Of a stretch of DNA of 64,000 nucleotides, positions 1 through 14,500 are shown one piece after another (the first letter of the stretch is position 1; each line of letters starts with the position of its first letter). The translations under genes were made by a program, and so were the position numbers. This DNA is from Taenia hydatigena (lineage: Eukaryota > Platyhelminthes > Cestoda > Cyclophyllidea > Taeniidae), in assembly GCA_036345935.2 (NCBI GenBank), contig JADWOT020000009.1:3429381-3493380 (forward strand), given 5' to 3'. Below the pieces are notes generated by a model that made no database searches, was not told the DNA's origin, and saw only the letters and a program-made list of their open reading frames with translations.

Positions 1-505
1 CGTTCATTTATATCTAGAGCGAGTTGCAGCATTTCAAGTGGAAAAAGTACCATCAAGGTATAGGGACATAAATCTTAGTAATTAATTCGTAAAATCATTT
101 GTTTTTTTTCAAAAACCACATTTTTATTTTGAATATCTAGTTGACAACCAGGATTTTAAAGACATGATGACAATTTCAAATCAATGGATCACATGTTGGG
201 CATCCTCCACCGCAGTTAAAAGTCATGTGGCTTATGCTTCTACGAATAAATTATAAGCGTTCTTTATCGCGCATCAGCTCCACGCGAAGGCACGGATGCT
301 GCGATTGGTTTGCTCATTTTATTTGCACTGGTTGTCATTCGACCTGCCAGGAGAGTATGACCTAATTTCACATGCAAATATGCATCCCCTCCCACAAACC
401 CTGAGGCACCCACCCAATTGGCTGGCAAGCAAGGTCACCCGGTCGCTCGATCTATTAAATCGCGGTTTTACCACGCCATCGATATGATTTCTACGACTCC
501 ACTCT
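1..505. other. Left-edge non-coding sequence
   Basis: No exon with convincing coding character was found here. The stretch just upstream of 506 would contain the promoter and 5' untranslated region of the claudin-like gene. I see no TATA box or other element I would defend. Confidence 0.4.
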
Positions 506-2379
506 ATGACCAGCATGACTTTCCACAGACGGTGCACCCTCTTCTTCTTGGACCTCTTCTCAATCCTCGCACTGATCGCTCTGATCGTCGAAATTATCGG
601 GCCATGGATGATAAAGGAGGGTAGTAGTTGTTATGGCATCGTACTCAACTGCACCAAATGTGAGTCTCCGACCTGCTCTAAGTCCTGTGCTTCTTAAGTC
701 TTTTTTTTCCAAGTCTCACTTACCTGACTTTACTGATGCTCTCTAGCCTTAGGGGAGCCTAGAGAAATTTCGATTACGGTATCATCTTCACTTCAATATT
801 TCATAAATTAAAGTCCTCCCAAGATGCCAAGAGTTTATGCCTAAACCCATCCTACCTGTTTAACACGAAATCTCAAGAAACAAGCATCAAGATTTATTGC
901 TTATGGCATCTGAAGCCACTCGGTATGGGAGAAGTTGCTGAATAACGGTGTGCTTGTGTTTTAGGTCCTTCCGTATCGGCAAAAGGAAATGAACCAGAGT
1001 GTAGTCTCTCATCTTCCCTTCAAAGCAAGTTTAGTCTCTAATCCACCTTATCTCTTCGAATTAATGCCTATGTCTGAGACTCGCAGCGTTAGTGGGTTGT
1101 GCCATCCACGATAAGGCCTAAGGCACGTGAGTAAACACTTATGAAGTGACTTTGGGGTTTAGACTGCGGCAATTGAGAATACTCACATGAAACTGCTTGC
1201 TTCTGCATTGGAGTAGTAGGTCGATCCTATTCACGTTGGTGGAGTTGATAAGGACGAAAAACCTCGCTCAAAAATTGGCCACTTCCAAAATGAATGAAGT
1301 TGTATCGCCCTACTTTGATGCTGTTCTCACAAATACGGGCAATCGTAGAGAAGATTGGTAGGCATAAATAATCTCAATGCACTTCTTTCTAATTTCAGAT
1401 CCGGACCAGGATAAGAAATACCTCACCTCGCTTGTCACTGCAAGCACAGCTGGCTGTCTTATCGCAATCATGACGGTGTTTGCGGTTTTATTGAGTTGCG
1501 GCAGTTGCTGTGACTCCCCCTCCTGTTCACGCTCCATGTACCGTTTTGCGTTGGCCTACATTCTTCTCGACGTCTTGGCATGTGAGTTCCTCCTTTGTTC
1601 TAGCGTGACTGGTGGACCTCTTTAAAGGAATCAGGAAATGAAAGATCGAGGTTTTAAAAGCTGTGAATTACCATCGAAAGCTAGTTTATGACATCCAAGA
1701 AATTAGCACAGCGTTTACTGTTTAGCCGTATCCAACTTGCCAAGGGAGTTCAAAGGGATGCGAGCTAGTACAAAGTGCAGGTTGATTAACATGATTGTCT
1801 TCCTGCGCTTTAATTGAATAAATTAGTTTGTGATTGTACAGCTATTTCATTAGGCCACATTTTAGACTTGAATGTACAAGATAATCAGTTTAATGGAGAT
1901 TTTCACTCTTCTTTGCAGTGATTGCCAACATTGTCGCGATGGCTATGTGGGCTGTAATGGGGAAGCAGGTGAGTGGTCTCGCCTACCTGTAATCAAGTAA
2001 ATTTCAAAAGCGTTTCCATCAAAAGGATGTTCTAATGCCTAAAAATGCATATTACTGGAAAGAAAAAGTCGGAGACGCAGAGAATTTAGTTCTCCGCTTA
2101 TGTTTGGTGATGTGTGTGTATGGTTACAATCTCGCTCACTTGAAAACGCCTTTTATTTGGTGATGTCTCTTTTAGAATGAGTTTGGGCCTTCATTCTGGG
2201 TGGGTTGGACTGCCAATGCGTTGCTTCTGATTGTTCTTGTGATACTGATAATCCTACGAACTCGTGGAGCGAAGGATGAAGGCTATGAGGATCAAAAATC
2301 GCAGTCGTCGGTTGACCAACCGCTGTTTCGATCGCTCTACCAAATGACCCCCACCACAGTTTTCCATGACCGACACTAA
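506..2379 (+). CDS. Claudin/PMP22-like four-transmembrane protein
   Basis: Four exons: 506-659, 1399-1581, 1919-1968, 2176-2379, with GT donors and AG acceptors and continuous phases, giving 196 aa. The protein has four hydrophobic segments: near residues 10-28, 55-80, 88-122 and 136-158. The first extracellular loop has a tryptophan followed by the cysteine pair in SSCYGIVLNC, which resembles the W...C...C signature of the claudin/PMP22/stargazin superfamily. The short loop between segments 2 and 3 is cysteine-rich (SCGSCCDSPSC) and could be palmitoylated. The C-tail is short and polar. In this superfamily such proteins act in cell contacts or as channel partners; the role here is inferred from topology only. 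A start a few codons downstream (second Met, residue 4) is also possible. It could instead be a MARVEL- or clarin-like protein. Confidence 0.72.
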
Positions 2380-5300
2380 GTGCAAAGAGGAGGCTCTCGA
2401 AATGGAGGAATCAGTTGCCAATTCTACACATCTGCGAAGGTTCAATCAATCTGCGAAGTCAACTATTTTATGTACTTTTTCAACTGAACTTTCGCGATGC
2501 GATTGTTTTTTTTATTTTTTTCTTGAAAGTTATTTTTCACAATCTTTGGATCCATTTGCGACTTCATGCGCTTGTGAGAGCCAGACTTATAACAGAGCCA
2601 CACCGAATTACACGGAAATTCTACAAAACCATACTCCGCTAACAACAAATTCAGACCGCGTCATTGATGTGAGAAGATTGCCTTCACACTCAATCCCGCA
2701 TCAAGTATGCCACAATTGAATGATGACATTAAATAGTACCATCGATGACGATCGGGCGCTTTCACAGGATTTGTAATGTCGAAGGATAAATACCAAATGA
2801 TTATGGTAGTAACCAAAGAATCCGCATAGTTGAGTGGAAAATATCCACGTTAGGTATAGAGCTTGAACAAATCAAAAAGCCCCATTTGTGAGCATGTTAC
2901 GGGCAAATTGGCTTTTGGGAATCATCAAACTATCAAGTGCTGAGTGTTGGCGCATAGGTAACGTAAAACCCTTGGGCTTCTTTCCGAAAAGTTACATCCC
3001 AATAGAATTGATGACCGAACACTACCTAGGAGAGTGGAAACTGAAGGAAGCGAGGTCATCTACTTTACTGACTAGGACTTTTCATTGGTCCATGGAAGTC
3101 AGGAACGTAGTGCCATTCTGCATAAGTCACTCACTTTACGCACAAATTGTGAGAAAAGCTTTACTTTAAAGGAACCCATCGTTTTTCTCCCCAACAAGCG
3201 AAATTAGAGCTCATATTAAAATTTGCAGACACAACCGAAAGTTGCATTTTCTGAAGCTTCTAAAGCTTCAAGATTTTTTACTTGTCACGTGCCCTCCATC
3301 TCATGCATGCTCGTGTATGGTGTTTTATCTTGTAAGTTCCCAATCCGTGAGAAGAGGGTAAGTGGTGCTCTGTGAAGGCGTTTAGTGCAAAATCAGGCTA
3401 TTAGCCTGCACAAATCGACGCAAACAATGGGGTGACTCGTCAAGGTCGCTTCAAGCGATTTTTATGCAAGAATTCCATGTAAAATGCAGCATTAGTCAAC
3501 ATCATTGAGTGCTTGTTAAAAAGGCGTCCCCAAGTACAAATAAAACCCTAATTTCGAAGGATGATGAAGCAATGCATTAAAAAGTGTGTTTGGCTTGGAA
3601 TTTAAAAGCAGTAGGTGGATGGTAACTGCTCGCATGACTGCATCGGATGAAAGAAAACCTAACGGTGCCTCTCCACCCACACCTCATAGTGAAAACAAGT
3701 AGACTACTCTGCGCTGAAAGTGGCGCCACCAAGGCTGACATATGCGTGAATTCACGGAAATTCGGTGTCACGTGAGACCAAAGCACATTGAGTCGGTGAA
3801 ATACCCCTCTTATTGTTCAGGGATACGAAAGTCATGTTTGGTGAAGCTACATGTAACACATGCCTAGAGTGTCTATAAGCAGCTAGCTTTCCTTTCTGCC
3901 GATGCTGCCTATAGGAATGCTGGCTCCGTAGCCGTCTAGATCCACTGATACTGCGTGAGAGTGAGCCCCTCACCTAGATGTCAGTGCTTCATCCGACCTA
4001 GTGTGAGGCCAAGTAGCTGCTCTCATTAATTATGGCACTGAGTCCATTCTACCCTTACTGGAGTAATGCTCTTAAGGTCGTCTCGAGAAAATTTTATAAA
4101 CTTCGTTAACTTGTATTTATCAACCCAGCTGCTGCTCACAAAACCACGAGGATGTAGTTGTCTCCAACCATGAATGACCTACACCCACTCCAGTGTTTCA
4201 ACTCAACCAATCTGTTAGCGACACGATTTGGCGCAACTACGCACTACGAACTGCCGAAAAGAAGGAGTGTAAACGGCAAAATGGTTGTAATCTATGAGTC
4301 CACCGTGTCATTTTTTAGGTTTCATAAAATGATGCAAGTTCAGTACAATGGCCTTCAAAAATCAAGTGGATACGAATTTTTGGTGATGATGGTAGCAACT
4401 CTTTTCGGCCCATTCGCCAACCATTGTCGCACGATGCGCAGCTAAATTGGCATAATCTTTTTTTCCACTGCTATGCGCTTTTAGCGAATTTTCATTTCTG
4501 AGTGGGTTCCCACCTTAACCCACCTTGTGATTACACGATGCGCTAGGTAGACAACCCGAGATTCTTTATGTCGTTTTATTGCAGCAGCGAATACCGTGAG
4601 GAGCGCCTCCATAAGTGGCACAGTTTGAACAAGCATTGTTGGCGAGTTTCTTTGACCACTCGCTCTTTAAACCATGTATAAAATATGCATATGTTAAGGC
4701 ACTCAAAGATGACATTTTAAACCAAACCATTGAAACTCTGCCTCGAAATGGAGCAATCGGTTGAAGGGTGGTAGGAGAGGGAAGGGGCAGATACTAAAAT
4801 GGGAGCAGCTACTTTACCTTCCATCATGCAGTGTGATGTGCAAAGGGAGGAGAGTGTGATAAGAAGAGAATACGTGGTGGGAACAAACACAAAAAAAATA
4901 CACGAAAGACGTAGGCTGACAGGTGAAATCAGTACATCAGCATCGGATTTGGCAAATTCGGCAATCTCATGCGTGGAGGAGGTCTTCCGGATTCTCAACG
5001 AGGCCCCGTTGAATTGTCAGCGTCACTCGCGAGACGCAGTCCCTCAGAAGGTCACAAGTTCTAGAGTAAAACCGAAGAATTTGGAGCCCCTCGGGATATA
5101 AGGAGTAAGTTTTATTTACCCAACAATGGCGCCTGATTTGCAACAGTTTGAAGGCCATCTGAGTCTAATTAAGGCCATTAATTTCGTAGGTTTAAGAAAC
5201 GAAGCTACCGCAGCGATACTATCCCCATAGGTGCGGCATGCCATTCAATGCCATTCATTCAAACAACACATGGCACAACTCTGAACGATTCTGTACGAAA

Positions 5301-5519
5301 AAGCCAATCAGCAGCAGAAGTTTCGCTCAGCCAACGCAGCAGCCGCTCGGTGGTTTCAATGCAGTCCCCATCATCTGCAGCCATTGGTCGGCGGCTTCGG
5401 CATTCTCCGTCTGAATCGTGCATTTACTCGGGACACAAAAACGCTTCGAAGACACTTGTCAAAAACGATTTGTTAGTGACGATTTTAGCCATGCCAACTC
5501 CTGATCCACGGCACAGCAG
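2380..5519. other. Intergenic spacer between convergent genes
   Basis: About 3.1 kb between the 3' end of the claudin-like gene and the 3' end of the Radil-like gene. Open frames occur on both strands, for example at 4799-5101, but none shows domain similarity or usable splice borders. A reverse-strand AATAAA at 5111-5116 could serve the Radil-like transcript. Nothing else is recognisable. Confidence 0.45.
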
Positions 5520-8500
5520 TCATTTCTGTAAAAAATTGGTAAGGGTTGCGAGCCAAAAGACGAGTCTTCTACCTTCAGGAACTCTAGATACAAGCATTCT
5601 AATGTCAAAAATGACAGTGACGGATAGATGCGCTCTTGAATCCTTCAGCATTGAAACGAGAAAATAAACTCACTTCTCAGCGCTTGAAGTGTGTTATGCT
5701 ACACAAACTCCCAAGTCCCTGTTTAATTTTAACTAGTCCCATTTCTGCATTAACTTCTCTTCTTTTGATCTTTGGGTGATTGAAAGGGGCACATTTCGAA
5801 AGTGCCATCAAGGTTGTTGGTTGAGTTATTTAAAATAAGTTCCGCCTGACCTGTTGAGAAGCACAAACAGCAATAGTCTTAGTAATTCACGGACACAGAG
5901 CCGCCGCACTGACTTAGGAAGTGAGGTAAAGTCTGCTAGGGTAGAAGGCGCCAATCAAATAAGTGCCAGGATGTGACATTCAAAACTTACTCTTTAAACG
6001 TCATCCCGGTAACATCTTTCCCGTTGATGGCGAGTATTCGATCACCCAACTGGATATCCGCGCGCGAAGCTGGTGTGTCTGGCGTGATGGCCTTCACATA
6101 GACTCCCAATTGGCTAAATCGGGTCATCTAAAACCAAAAAATTCAACACTTACTCTACACTTTGTAATTTGAAGCACTTTATAGGCAGCTGTCATAGTTA
6201 GTCGTCATTATAGCAACTGCCAGCTTTGTTGATACACTTTAAGGATGTTAGTGTTTTTGTTAATAAAATGGGTTGCCACTGCTTGGCTTTTTGGTTTGTA
6301 TTCTTTAAAACCACACGATCAGTGGGCGGTGACATACGAGGAATGTATCGAGCTCTCGACAGACAGGAAAGTGTGTGTGCACTTCAGCATACATTCAAGG
6401 TATTCTTGTACGCATGATATGCGAGAAAAATTGTCGATAAGGGTGGTGCTTCATTGCAATGAATTTTGATGCACCGCTTCCTCACAGGGGAAAAAAAATC
6501 ATTTAAGGGAAGCAATTACATGCCCCTCGACGAATTTCAGGCCATAGGTTTCATCGGCGACCTTCTCCATTTGCACATTTATCACAGAACTGGCAATCGG
6601 TCTATCCATATCCACACTGATAAGGCTTTGTTGGGACTTGCGCAAATTCCAGTCCATAAAGGAGGAGAGGCTATCCTCACGTCCTCTGTAGGGGAGAGCA
6701 CTCAAGTCATGGCCCGACTGGGTCATCACAGCGGCGGGATGGATGGAAAGACTGCCGTTTAAGGTCTCTGCATCAGGTTCTATGGTAGATGGTGTGGTGG
6801 GATGTGAAAGGCCTTTCTTGAACTCGGACCAGTCTTCATGGATCTTTTGGGCCTCCTGGGATCTTCTTAGGGGATCCGGGAACTGCGATACATTGACGCT
6901 AGAGCCAAAGATTCCGGCTCCGCGTAGAGCGCTGCGGCGAGCACAGTTGCGCCCCCTCGACACTGACATGGTGCCAGAAATGCACCAATCCTGCAAGCGC
7001 GGTGAAGAGGCACCAAGTTCGTAGGCCCCGACGCGGGAACGAAAACCGCCACCGGGAACTGGAACCACTTGCTGTACATCCGTTCGTCTTACTCCGCCTA
7101 GTTCGGAGGTTGTTGCTCGTCGGTAGTTGTAAGGTAGACCCGTCTAGGGATGCAAAGGTGACCAAAAATTTCAAATCCGTCTAGACCGTTGATTCCATTC
7201 ATAAACCCTATTTTATACAATTATTTTACCAATACCATACTTTAAATTGTGCTAAATTTTAAGGGCATACCAGGCTTGTGAAAAACAAGAAGTCACCAAC
7301 CAAAATGGAACGACTGGGTCCCTCAGAAGATAGAGTCGGCCGGGGGATCTCGAGTGCGTCGAATGCATTCGCTTTGGGTCCATTAACCTCCGTGTTCAGT
7401 TCAGCAAAGTCGCGAATGTCGCTAGAATCGCTACTACCGCGCTGCTTCACGCGGATTAGGTCGGGTAATTGACTGCCCAATGGCGCGCTATTCATTCGGT
7501 TGCCTGAACTGCACACCGACCCGCTATCTTTCAGCACTGAGGCCGGCGGTCGATAGCTCTTCAACAGAGCACTCCACCTAAAGGCTTGGTGTTGCTCGAC
7601 TTAGGCAAAAAATATTGTATTTGGATGAAATTTTGTGACAAATTACAATGAAAAATTCACAATAGCTTCGCTGTCTACTTGATTTGTTTCAGTAGGACTA
7701 AATATAAAAAACACTATGCAATTCATTTAACGTTCGCTAAAACCTAACGAAGAATGCATATTTACCTAGTGCCCTGTCAAACGATTCGACTGCCATCTTT
7801 GCCCGCACAGTGCTGAAAAGTGTAGCTAGGTCAGGGGGTCGATGTGCCATTTCTGCTCTCTGAAGTCTAGATGGTGTGCAAAGCTGCTCGGTTTCTTGCC
7901 AATACTTTGCATATTCGTTGGCGACATCGGTTGCTACAAGATGTTAAAAGTGCTCAAAATACTACCCCCGTTTGTGAGCAAAAAGTAGGCAACTAACTAA
8001 TAACCCACGGTTCCCTCGTAATGCGTTCTCATCGTTAGTAAACCACCCGCGGGCACTTTGCATCCCCTTGCCGTTTTCGTAGTTGTTCAAGAGGAAGTAG
8101 AGCAACGACGGAGATAGGCTAGGTCGTTTAGATCGAAGCTGCTCCCACGACATCTGAATAGGGTAAATATAGTCTCCATAGGTTGCTAGGATATTTGGTA
8201 GGTTCTGAGTGGATTGAAACGTGTAGGGATTTCTCACGGGTGTTTCCCGACATATTTGTACTTTGAGAGCACATTAAGTCACAGCGTGAGACAAAATTCC
8301 CGATTGCATTCTTTATCAAAATTAGAGGTTCTACTAGGCCATCTGTAGCACACTCAGACTCATAAAATTAACCATGAGGAAAGTGTTAATTATATTTTAA
8401 ATTAACTCCAACTCCTCATTAATCTTTCTTCTTTGCAAAGAAAATATTGCAGAGTTTGCCATCCTGCTTCAAACTACTCATTTAAGATGAGATCTTTACA

Positions 8501-11500
8501 ACTCCTTAAAACAACCCGCGCAACAATGAGTACAAAATCACATTCACGGGAACGCAACTCGTGATTTCAGTTCAATCTAGCACGCAATCAGGTCGGAACC
8601 TTGTGGAAGTTCGTATAAGACTTTCACAAAGCCTTCCTGTGAGAAACCCAGCAACTTACTTCCAAAAACAAAATCCCTTGGTAAGCGGTAGTTCCCTCCA
8701 TAATTAATCCAGAAGACGGAGCGGATTAGCCTATTTGCGTGCGGTGACTTAAATGCATTATTGAGTTGGCAAAAATCTTCACAGTCACACGCAACTACAC
8801 CCGCAAAGTTGAGTTCTAAGCCGTGTCTTCACCCCTCTAAGCAGCTCATGATTCTCCGCACAGGTGACTTGCTATGCACAAGGCAATAGAATCTCTTGAA
8901 TATTAACCTCATACCAATAAATCTGATTTGTCTTAAATAGGAGTTCGACTCCTGTGAGTACTCAACTATGGGGCTTAGGTTACAATGTTTTTTTTTGGTC
9001 TAACCCCATGCGTCACACATTTATGCCATTGGATCTCCCATAAAGAGATTTGTGGAGATGTGAGGTGCCTTCAGTCTGAAGATGGCTAAGCGTGGCAGGG
9101 TTCGAAACATGTGTTTTTACAAACCGTTGTGGTTGTTTCATGTAAGACCCTGGTATAGAATGTGTTGGTAAAAAATGACGCTAAAAAGACAGATTCTGAT
9201 TAAGGAATGATAGTTGGACTGCGATGCTTACATTGAGGAGTTCTTGTCTCGGGGTAGCCATTAGCCTAGCAAAGTCGTAAAGGAGCTGCAGAGCCTCCTT
9301 GTAATTCTGCACCCCTGCGTTGTGCATCCACTTGCTTAGTGCCTTCGTCAGATTCAATACCTGTGTCCCCGTCCCCCAATTTATTGCCAGCGCACCTACA
9401 ACAAGAAGCAACCAAAGAGGATGTAGAACACGAGTTGTAAGTCACTTTGGCATTAAGCCGTCCGAAAATAACCTGCTGATCAGGAAAAAAATCCGCGTGG
9501 TAGTGTGCTTGCCAAACTGTGTCCTAAAGCAGTGGATTTATTACTCAAATCCAAAGACAATTCAATTTTGATAACATTCACATCTATAGCCAAGGTATAA
9601 GCGAATGCCAGAAGGGCTGCACTTACTTGCCAGTTTCATTTGCAATCCTGCTATTTCTCCTCGGTTTTCTTAGTCAACGCCTTCACTTTGTTTAGACTCG
9701 TTTTGCTCGGTGAAGGCAAAATTTACTGGAAAAGTGGCTTTAAGATATCCCACTCTTTAAAATGTCAATAAGGTGGATGCAAGGATAAATGGAAACGGAG
9801 CCTGTTGGCACATTCGGCGACTTGGGATAGTTTCACAAGATTTGTTTGCAGATTTGTGCCAAGTGGAGGGTCGTCTAGTTTTAACCTCAGCCTACAAAAG
9901 GCATGCCAAAGTGTGCTTATCCTCAGACCATGAGCATCATCCCACATCATTTTGTGGAACGACTGAGTGCAAACAGTTAAAGTAAACGAATGAAAAACCC
10001 ACAAGGTGGTTGTGACGACAGGCTCTGGTAAGAAAATAAGAGATCGCATATATCTGAGGCTGTCTCTCCCTAGGACACGATCAGTCAACGAGGCAACCAT
10101 GAGAATGCGTAATTGGATACAAAATACAGAGGTTAGGAGGATTTGCGTAATTCCACGGGAAAAAAAGGATGCTAGAAGTTGGTGTAATGGTTGCGCCAAC
10201 AGACAGCTGAGAACCCAGGCGAGATACATTATCTTGTTAATTTTAGAAGAAATATGAACAAATAAAGTTGCTCTTAAATGTGCCAGCTGAGATACTGAAA
10301 TGAGTATAAATGTTTCTAAGGGAGGCCTGATTGGGGTTAACCGAATCTATGAAATGGTACAAATTTCTACTCACGGTTTTCGACAAACTCCTCAATAATG
10401 CGTTTAGAAAGTCCGACAAGAAATCGACAGAAGAAAACACTCTCCATTCGCTGCTGCGCACCCTTTGTTGAGCCTCCAGCGGCGCTGCTCCCAAATCCCG
10501 TATCCTCTTCCTCTCCTGGAGTTGAGTGGATTTCATCGTCGTAATGGAGCGAGCTGAACCCTGAGGGTGAAGTTGCTTCCTCCTCCTCCTCCTCCTCCTC
10601 CGAGTCAATCACGCTGGAGTCATTCCGTCGTGACGAGGAATCCCTACTGCTATCACCTCCATCCGTCTCCAACCTCGCTGTCGTCATCGGTTTCCTTCCC
10701 CTGCTGGTGCCACGACCGTTGTACGGCTGAGCCTGCGTTAGCCGAATCGATGGAGCTCCACCAGGGGACAACTCGCAGTGTTGGCTGCGTGTAGTCAGCA
10801 CCTGAGTGATTGCGTCTCCCGTCCAATCCAACTTGTCAAAGAGGGTGGCTTGCGATTCACGGATCTGCCGTGCCGTTTCGTCGCCTGAGGCGCCACCGAA
10901 GAGACGACAGAGCTTGGTGACCCCTCTTGAGGCAACCTATAAGAGCACGTTTAAAGTTCACACCTTCAATAGACCTCACTTTAAAGATAACTACGTGCTT
11001 TCTAGACCAAGAAGATGCACTCTTTTGCCGATGGTGCAATCCTACCCAGTATGTTTATTTGTTATATCTTAGGGTAGTTTTTGGGGACGCCAATTAAAAG
11101 TGACATTCGAGGGCGCTCCAATTGATCTCATCGATGTTCTATCCGAGTGGCTCCCTTTGAGCCTATCAAGACTGTCTCCATGGCAACGTAAGCGACTTAT
11201 TTTTTGAACCAAGATCATTTGTTTAAGTCGCTTGCTAAGACGGATGTTCAAGTCAATCGAGGACAGTTGCATAAGCCTTTGAAATGTGATACCTCTAGAA
11301 CTCTCCATTCCCAGATTATATGGGAAACTGACCACAGCTTATCAAATCCGGATATTTCGTTGTCTTGCCAAATATGGGGTTGAAAAAGATGTCTATGCGT
11401 CGGACTGAGTGTTAGACCTATGAAGTGGTTAAATTCACACCGACTTCATTAAATGTTACCTGAGCATACATTGTGCCCAGATTTTGTGGAGATACTTCTT

Positions 11501-14500
11501 AAACTAAAAAATAAATGAGAACCACTGAATCATCCTCGACCAGAGTCACGCATCCACATACCTCACTCATTCTGCGCATTGAAGAGTTGCCAGTTGTCAT
11601 GCGACTTCACTTTTTTGGTGGCGCAAAGGCGAGGCAATTCACTCAACTCTAAGGTGCTCTTCAATGAATTTGAGCCGTCAATATACATTTTATGACTCCT
11701 GTTTAATAGCCATCAGGAAGAAGATTTTATGCATCAACATAAAGATCATAAATAATTAGGTGCGAAGGTATTCTTGCCGTCAATCTGTAAATGACCTCCG
11801 TAAAAGGTGTTGTGATGAGCGTTTTAGATAGATATTACTCGAAATAACACGTACACACGCATAAGCCCACACGATGAGAACCGTTTTTCCTTGAAAACTA
11901 CTCGAAGTGGGCTTTTTGGGAGGTAGACAACAGTTTTTAGTCTCCATGGGACAAACAAAACACGGCATGTGCATGGAAACTGCCTGCAAGGCTTTTTCCT
12001 CTTCACACCACTGACGGCAATGTGGGAACAATTAGATCCAAGTGAGCCCTTTTAACTGATCATAAAAATGAAATTTACTTCTCGTTACATTGGGAGGTAT
12101 TCCATTAGCTTACCATGTGAATTTGCTGTTCGTGCATTCCTCAACTCCCTGCGAAAACAAGACCTTCATAAATAAATTATGGTCCACCAAAGGCATTAAA
12201 ACCCATTGGTGATTCCATCAATTAACTGTAGGAAGCTTCAGAGCTTCACTTCCTGAAGCTTAGTGCAGTTGAAGTGTTACTATATCCCTAGAATGCGTTA
12301 TGCTCATTTGGCAGGAGCCTTTGAGGCGAGCATTCTGTCTGTCAAAGAGCTACATCACTGAACCCATCCAAAACACGTTTGCTCTTGCATGTCACATGTA
12401 GGAGTAGCTGGAGCCAACTTATCTCTTTAACGCTGAGTTGGCACACCCAGATTCTAGCTTTCGGTGCTAAATCTTAAAGCTGCGAGATAGCCTTTTAGGT
12501 AGCAGAATGATCCAACTCGTAAATAGGTGATGAAATAATACTCCCAAATCCGATTCTCTCATTGGTATTTCAAATGCTAAATAAATGCTTTGCTGGTATT
12601 AATACTCAAACGGGTGTAGTCTGCGAAACCGCTACGTCATTGGCTTTTGTTAAGAGCTCCGCGAAGATCGAACTCGAGTAACTCCGGTTCAGTCAAAATG
12701 AAAATTGAGTACTCTGCCATTACCTCAATGAGTAAATGAAATACAATGACATAGGGTACTCTAATCAGTCACATTTGATCTGTTACTAAAAATTCCCCCA
12801 AATTTATCGCATTTTGACAACTCAGAAGGCAAATCTACACCAGCTAATAACCTTATGAAAATTCTCTCCAATTTGTTGTAGATGGAAGAGTGACATCTAC
12901 TCTGACGGGCCAAAGTTAGTCTGCTAGGCACTTCAAGACTCCATGGCAAGTGCATCCTTTTAAGGCTGTTTCCTTTCTGACCCCCCACAGCACGATTGCA
13001 GACAAGAGAGTAAAGGTGAGTGAAAATCCGTCTTCTTCACTTGTTATTCTACAGGCAGGCACTTCGCCCCATTTCTCAACACCTGTGCAAGGCCTGGCAT
13101 CATGTCAGTCGCGGAACACCTCCCAGTTGCCACAGCATATTTGGGCTTAGTGATTCACTAGTCCTGCCCACACATTAATCCCCTTCATATGCCCGATTAA
13201 ATGTAAACACAAGCGTTGTCATGACCCCAGTGCGCGGTGAAGTGAGAGAACGTCCGCCCTATGAGGCATTAAGGCGCATCTTGCCTTTTTATGTCTTTCA
13301 AGTTCAGATCAATCACAACTGGGAGGCGAACGGCACTCGTTCTCAAGACCTTCTTGTCTCATTGGTCCCAACGTGACAGTCTCGCAAATATGGAGCCAAA
13401 GAAAATGTACGAATGCAATTTTGTCAACGAGTACGAGATTTCGATGGATTCTTATCAAATGTATGATTCGCCAGCAAGACGTGATTAGCACCACCTTCAT
13501 TTCATTCTTCGTTCACTGAAGCGTAGGCATATAATAACCAATGACAAAGTGATGGACCCTTGTGTGGATTCCCATGCCCATGAATATTTGGTCTCGCGCA
13601 CAACACTTGTTGAGAAGTAAAAACGTCTAATGAATAATGTCGAAACAGTATCCTTCGGTTTTGATTTCAGTTTAGTTGTATAAATCGTTTGTGTCTTCCG
13701 CCACTCAAACACTATGCAGGTAGTTTGAGGATATGCAAAAATTCACACATCCTGGCAGCCCTCAGCTCTTCTCTGGGCTTATAGTGGAGTTCCTTTCTGA
13801 CTGGTACTCCTAATAATGCCTAGCATGAACTACGCAAGGGTTGCATCACATATGACTTCACATGGATCCGGTATTCCTGCATGACAATTGTTTTTCAGAC
13901 TCTGAGACGGGGAATATCGAAACTCACTTTGAGGGACATTTGAACTGCCTGGTTCATTACAGCCTCAGCCTCCACAGCCATCTTGTCTCGCAATGCCGAG
14001 AGCATGGGTAGATTCTCAAAGTCGGGATCGTAGTTCTCACCAATATCGGAGACGACAGCGTTCACTGGATAGAGTTGACATGGTCTCTGAAGGGGCGAAT
14101 TGAAAACATCAGAAGGGGAGTCGGTGGTGCTGCTGTTGCTGTTGCCATCTGCGCTGCGCACGCGGCTGGTGCGACGACGCTCAACCACCTGAATGCGCGG
14201 CAGTAAGGACACCGTGCTCTTCAGCCAACCTGGAGAGAGATATTGCGCCACATAGTAGCAGAATGCCGCCTCCCATATTGCTGGAATGAGATGTTGCGAG
14301 GCCAGCTGAAAGTGCAAAAGGTGTTCATTGAATATTTTACCATCTTCAAAGATCTGACCTCCATGGCGTTGGCATCGAGGTCATTTCATATTGCTCATAA
14401 TGCTTTCTTCCTAGTCACGCCATGTGTTTAGAGCTACAGAATGAGTAAGTTGGTCGTGTAAGTGTTTCTTAAATAGGTACCATCGGTACGAAAATTAACA

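Noticed and set aside
4799..5101. Plus-strand open frame of 100 codons
   Set aside because: A stop precedes the only plausible donor and no continuation was found; composition alone is not enough.
5248..5667. Plus-strand 139-codon serine-rich open frame
   Set aside because: It has no domain, no supporting neighbouring exon, and overlaps the last Radil exon on the other strand, which is supported by phase and PDZ homology.
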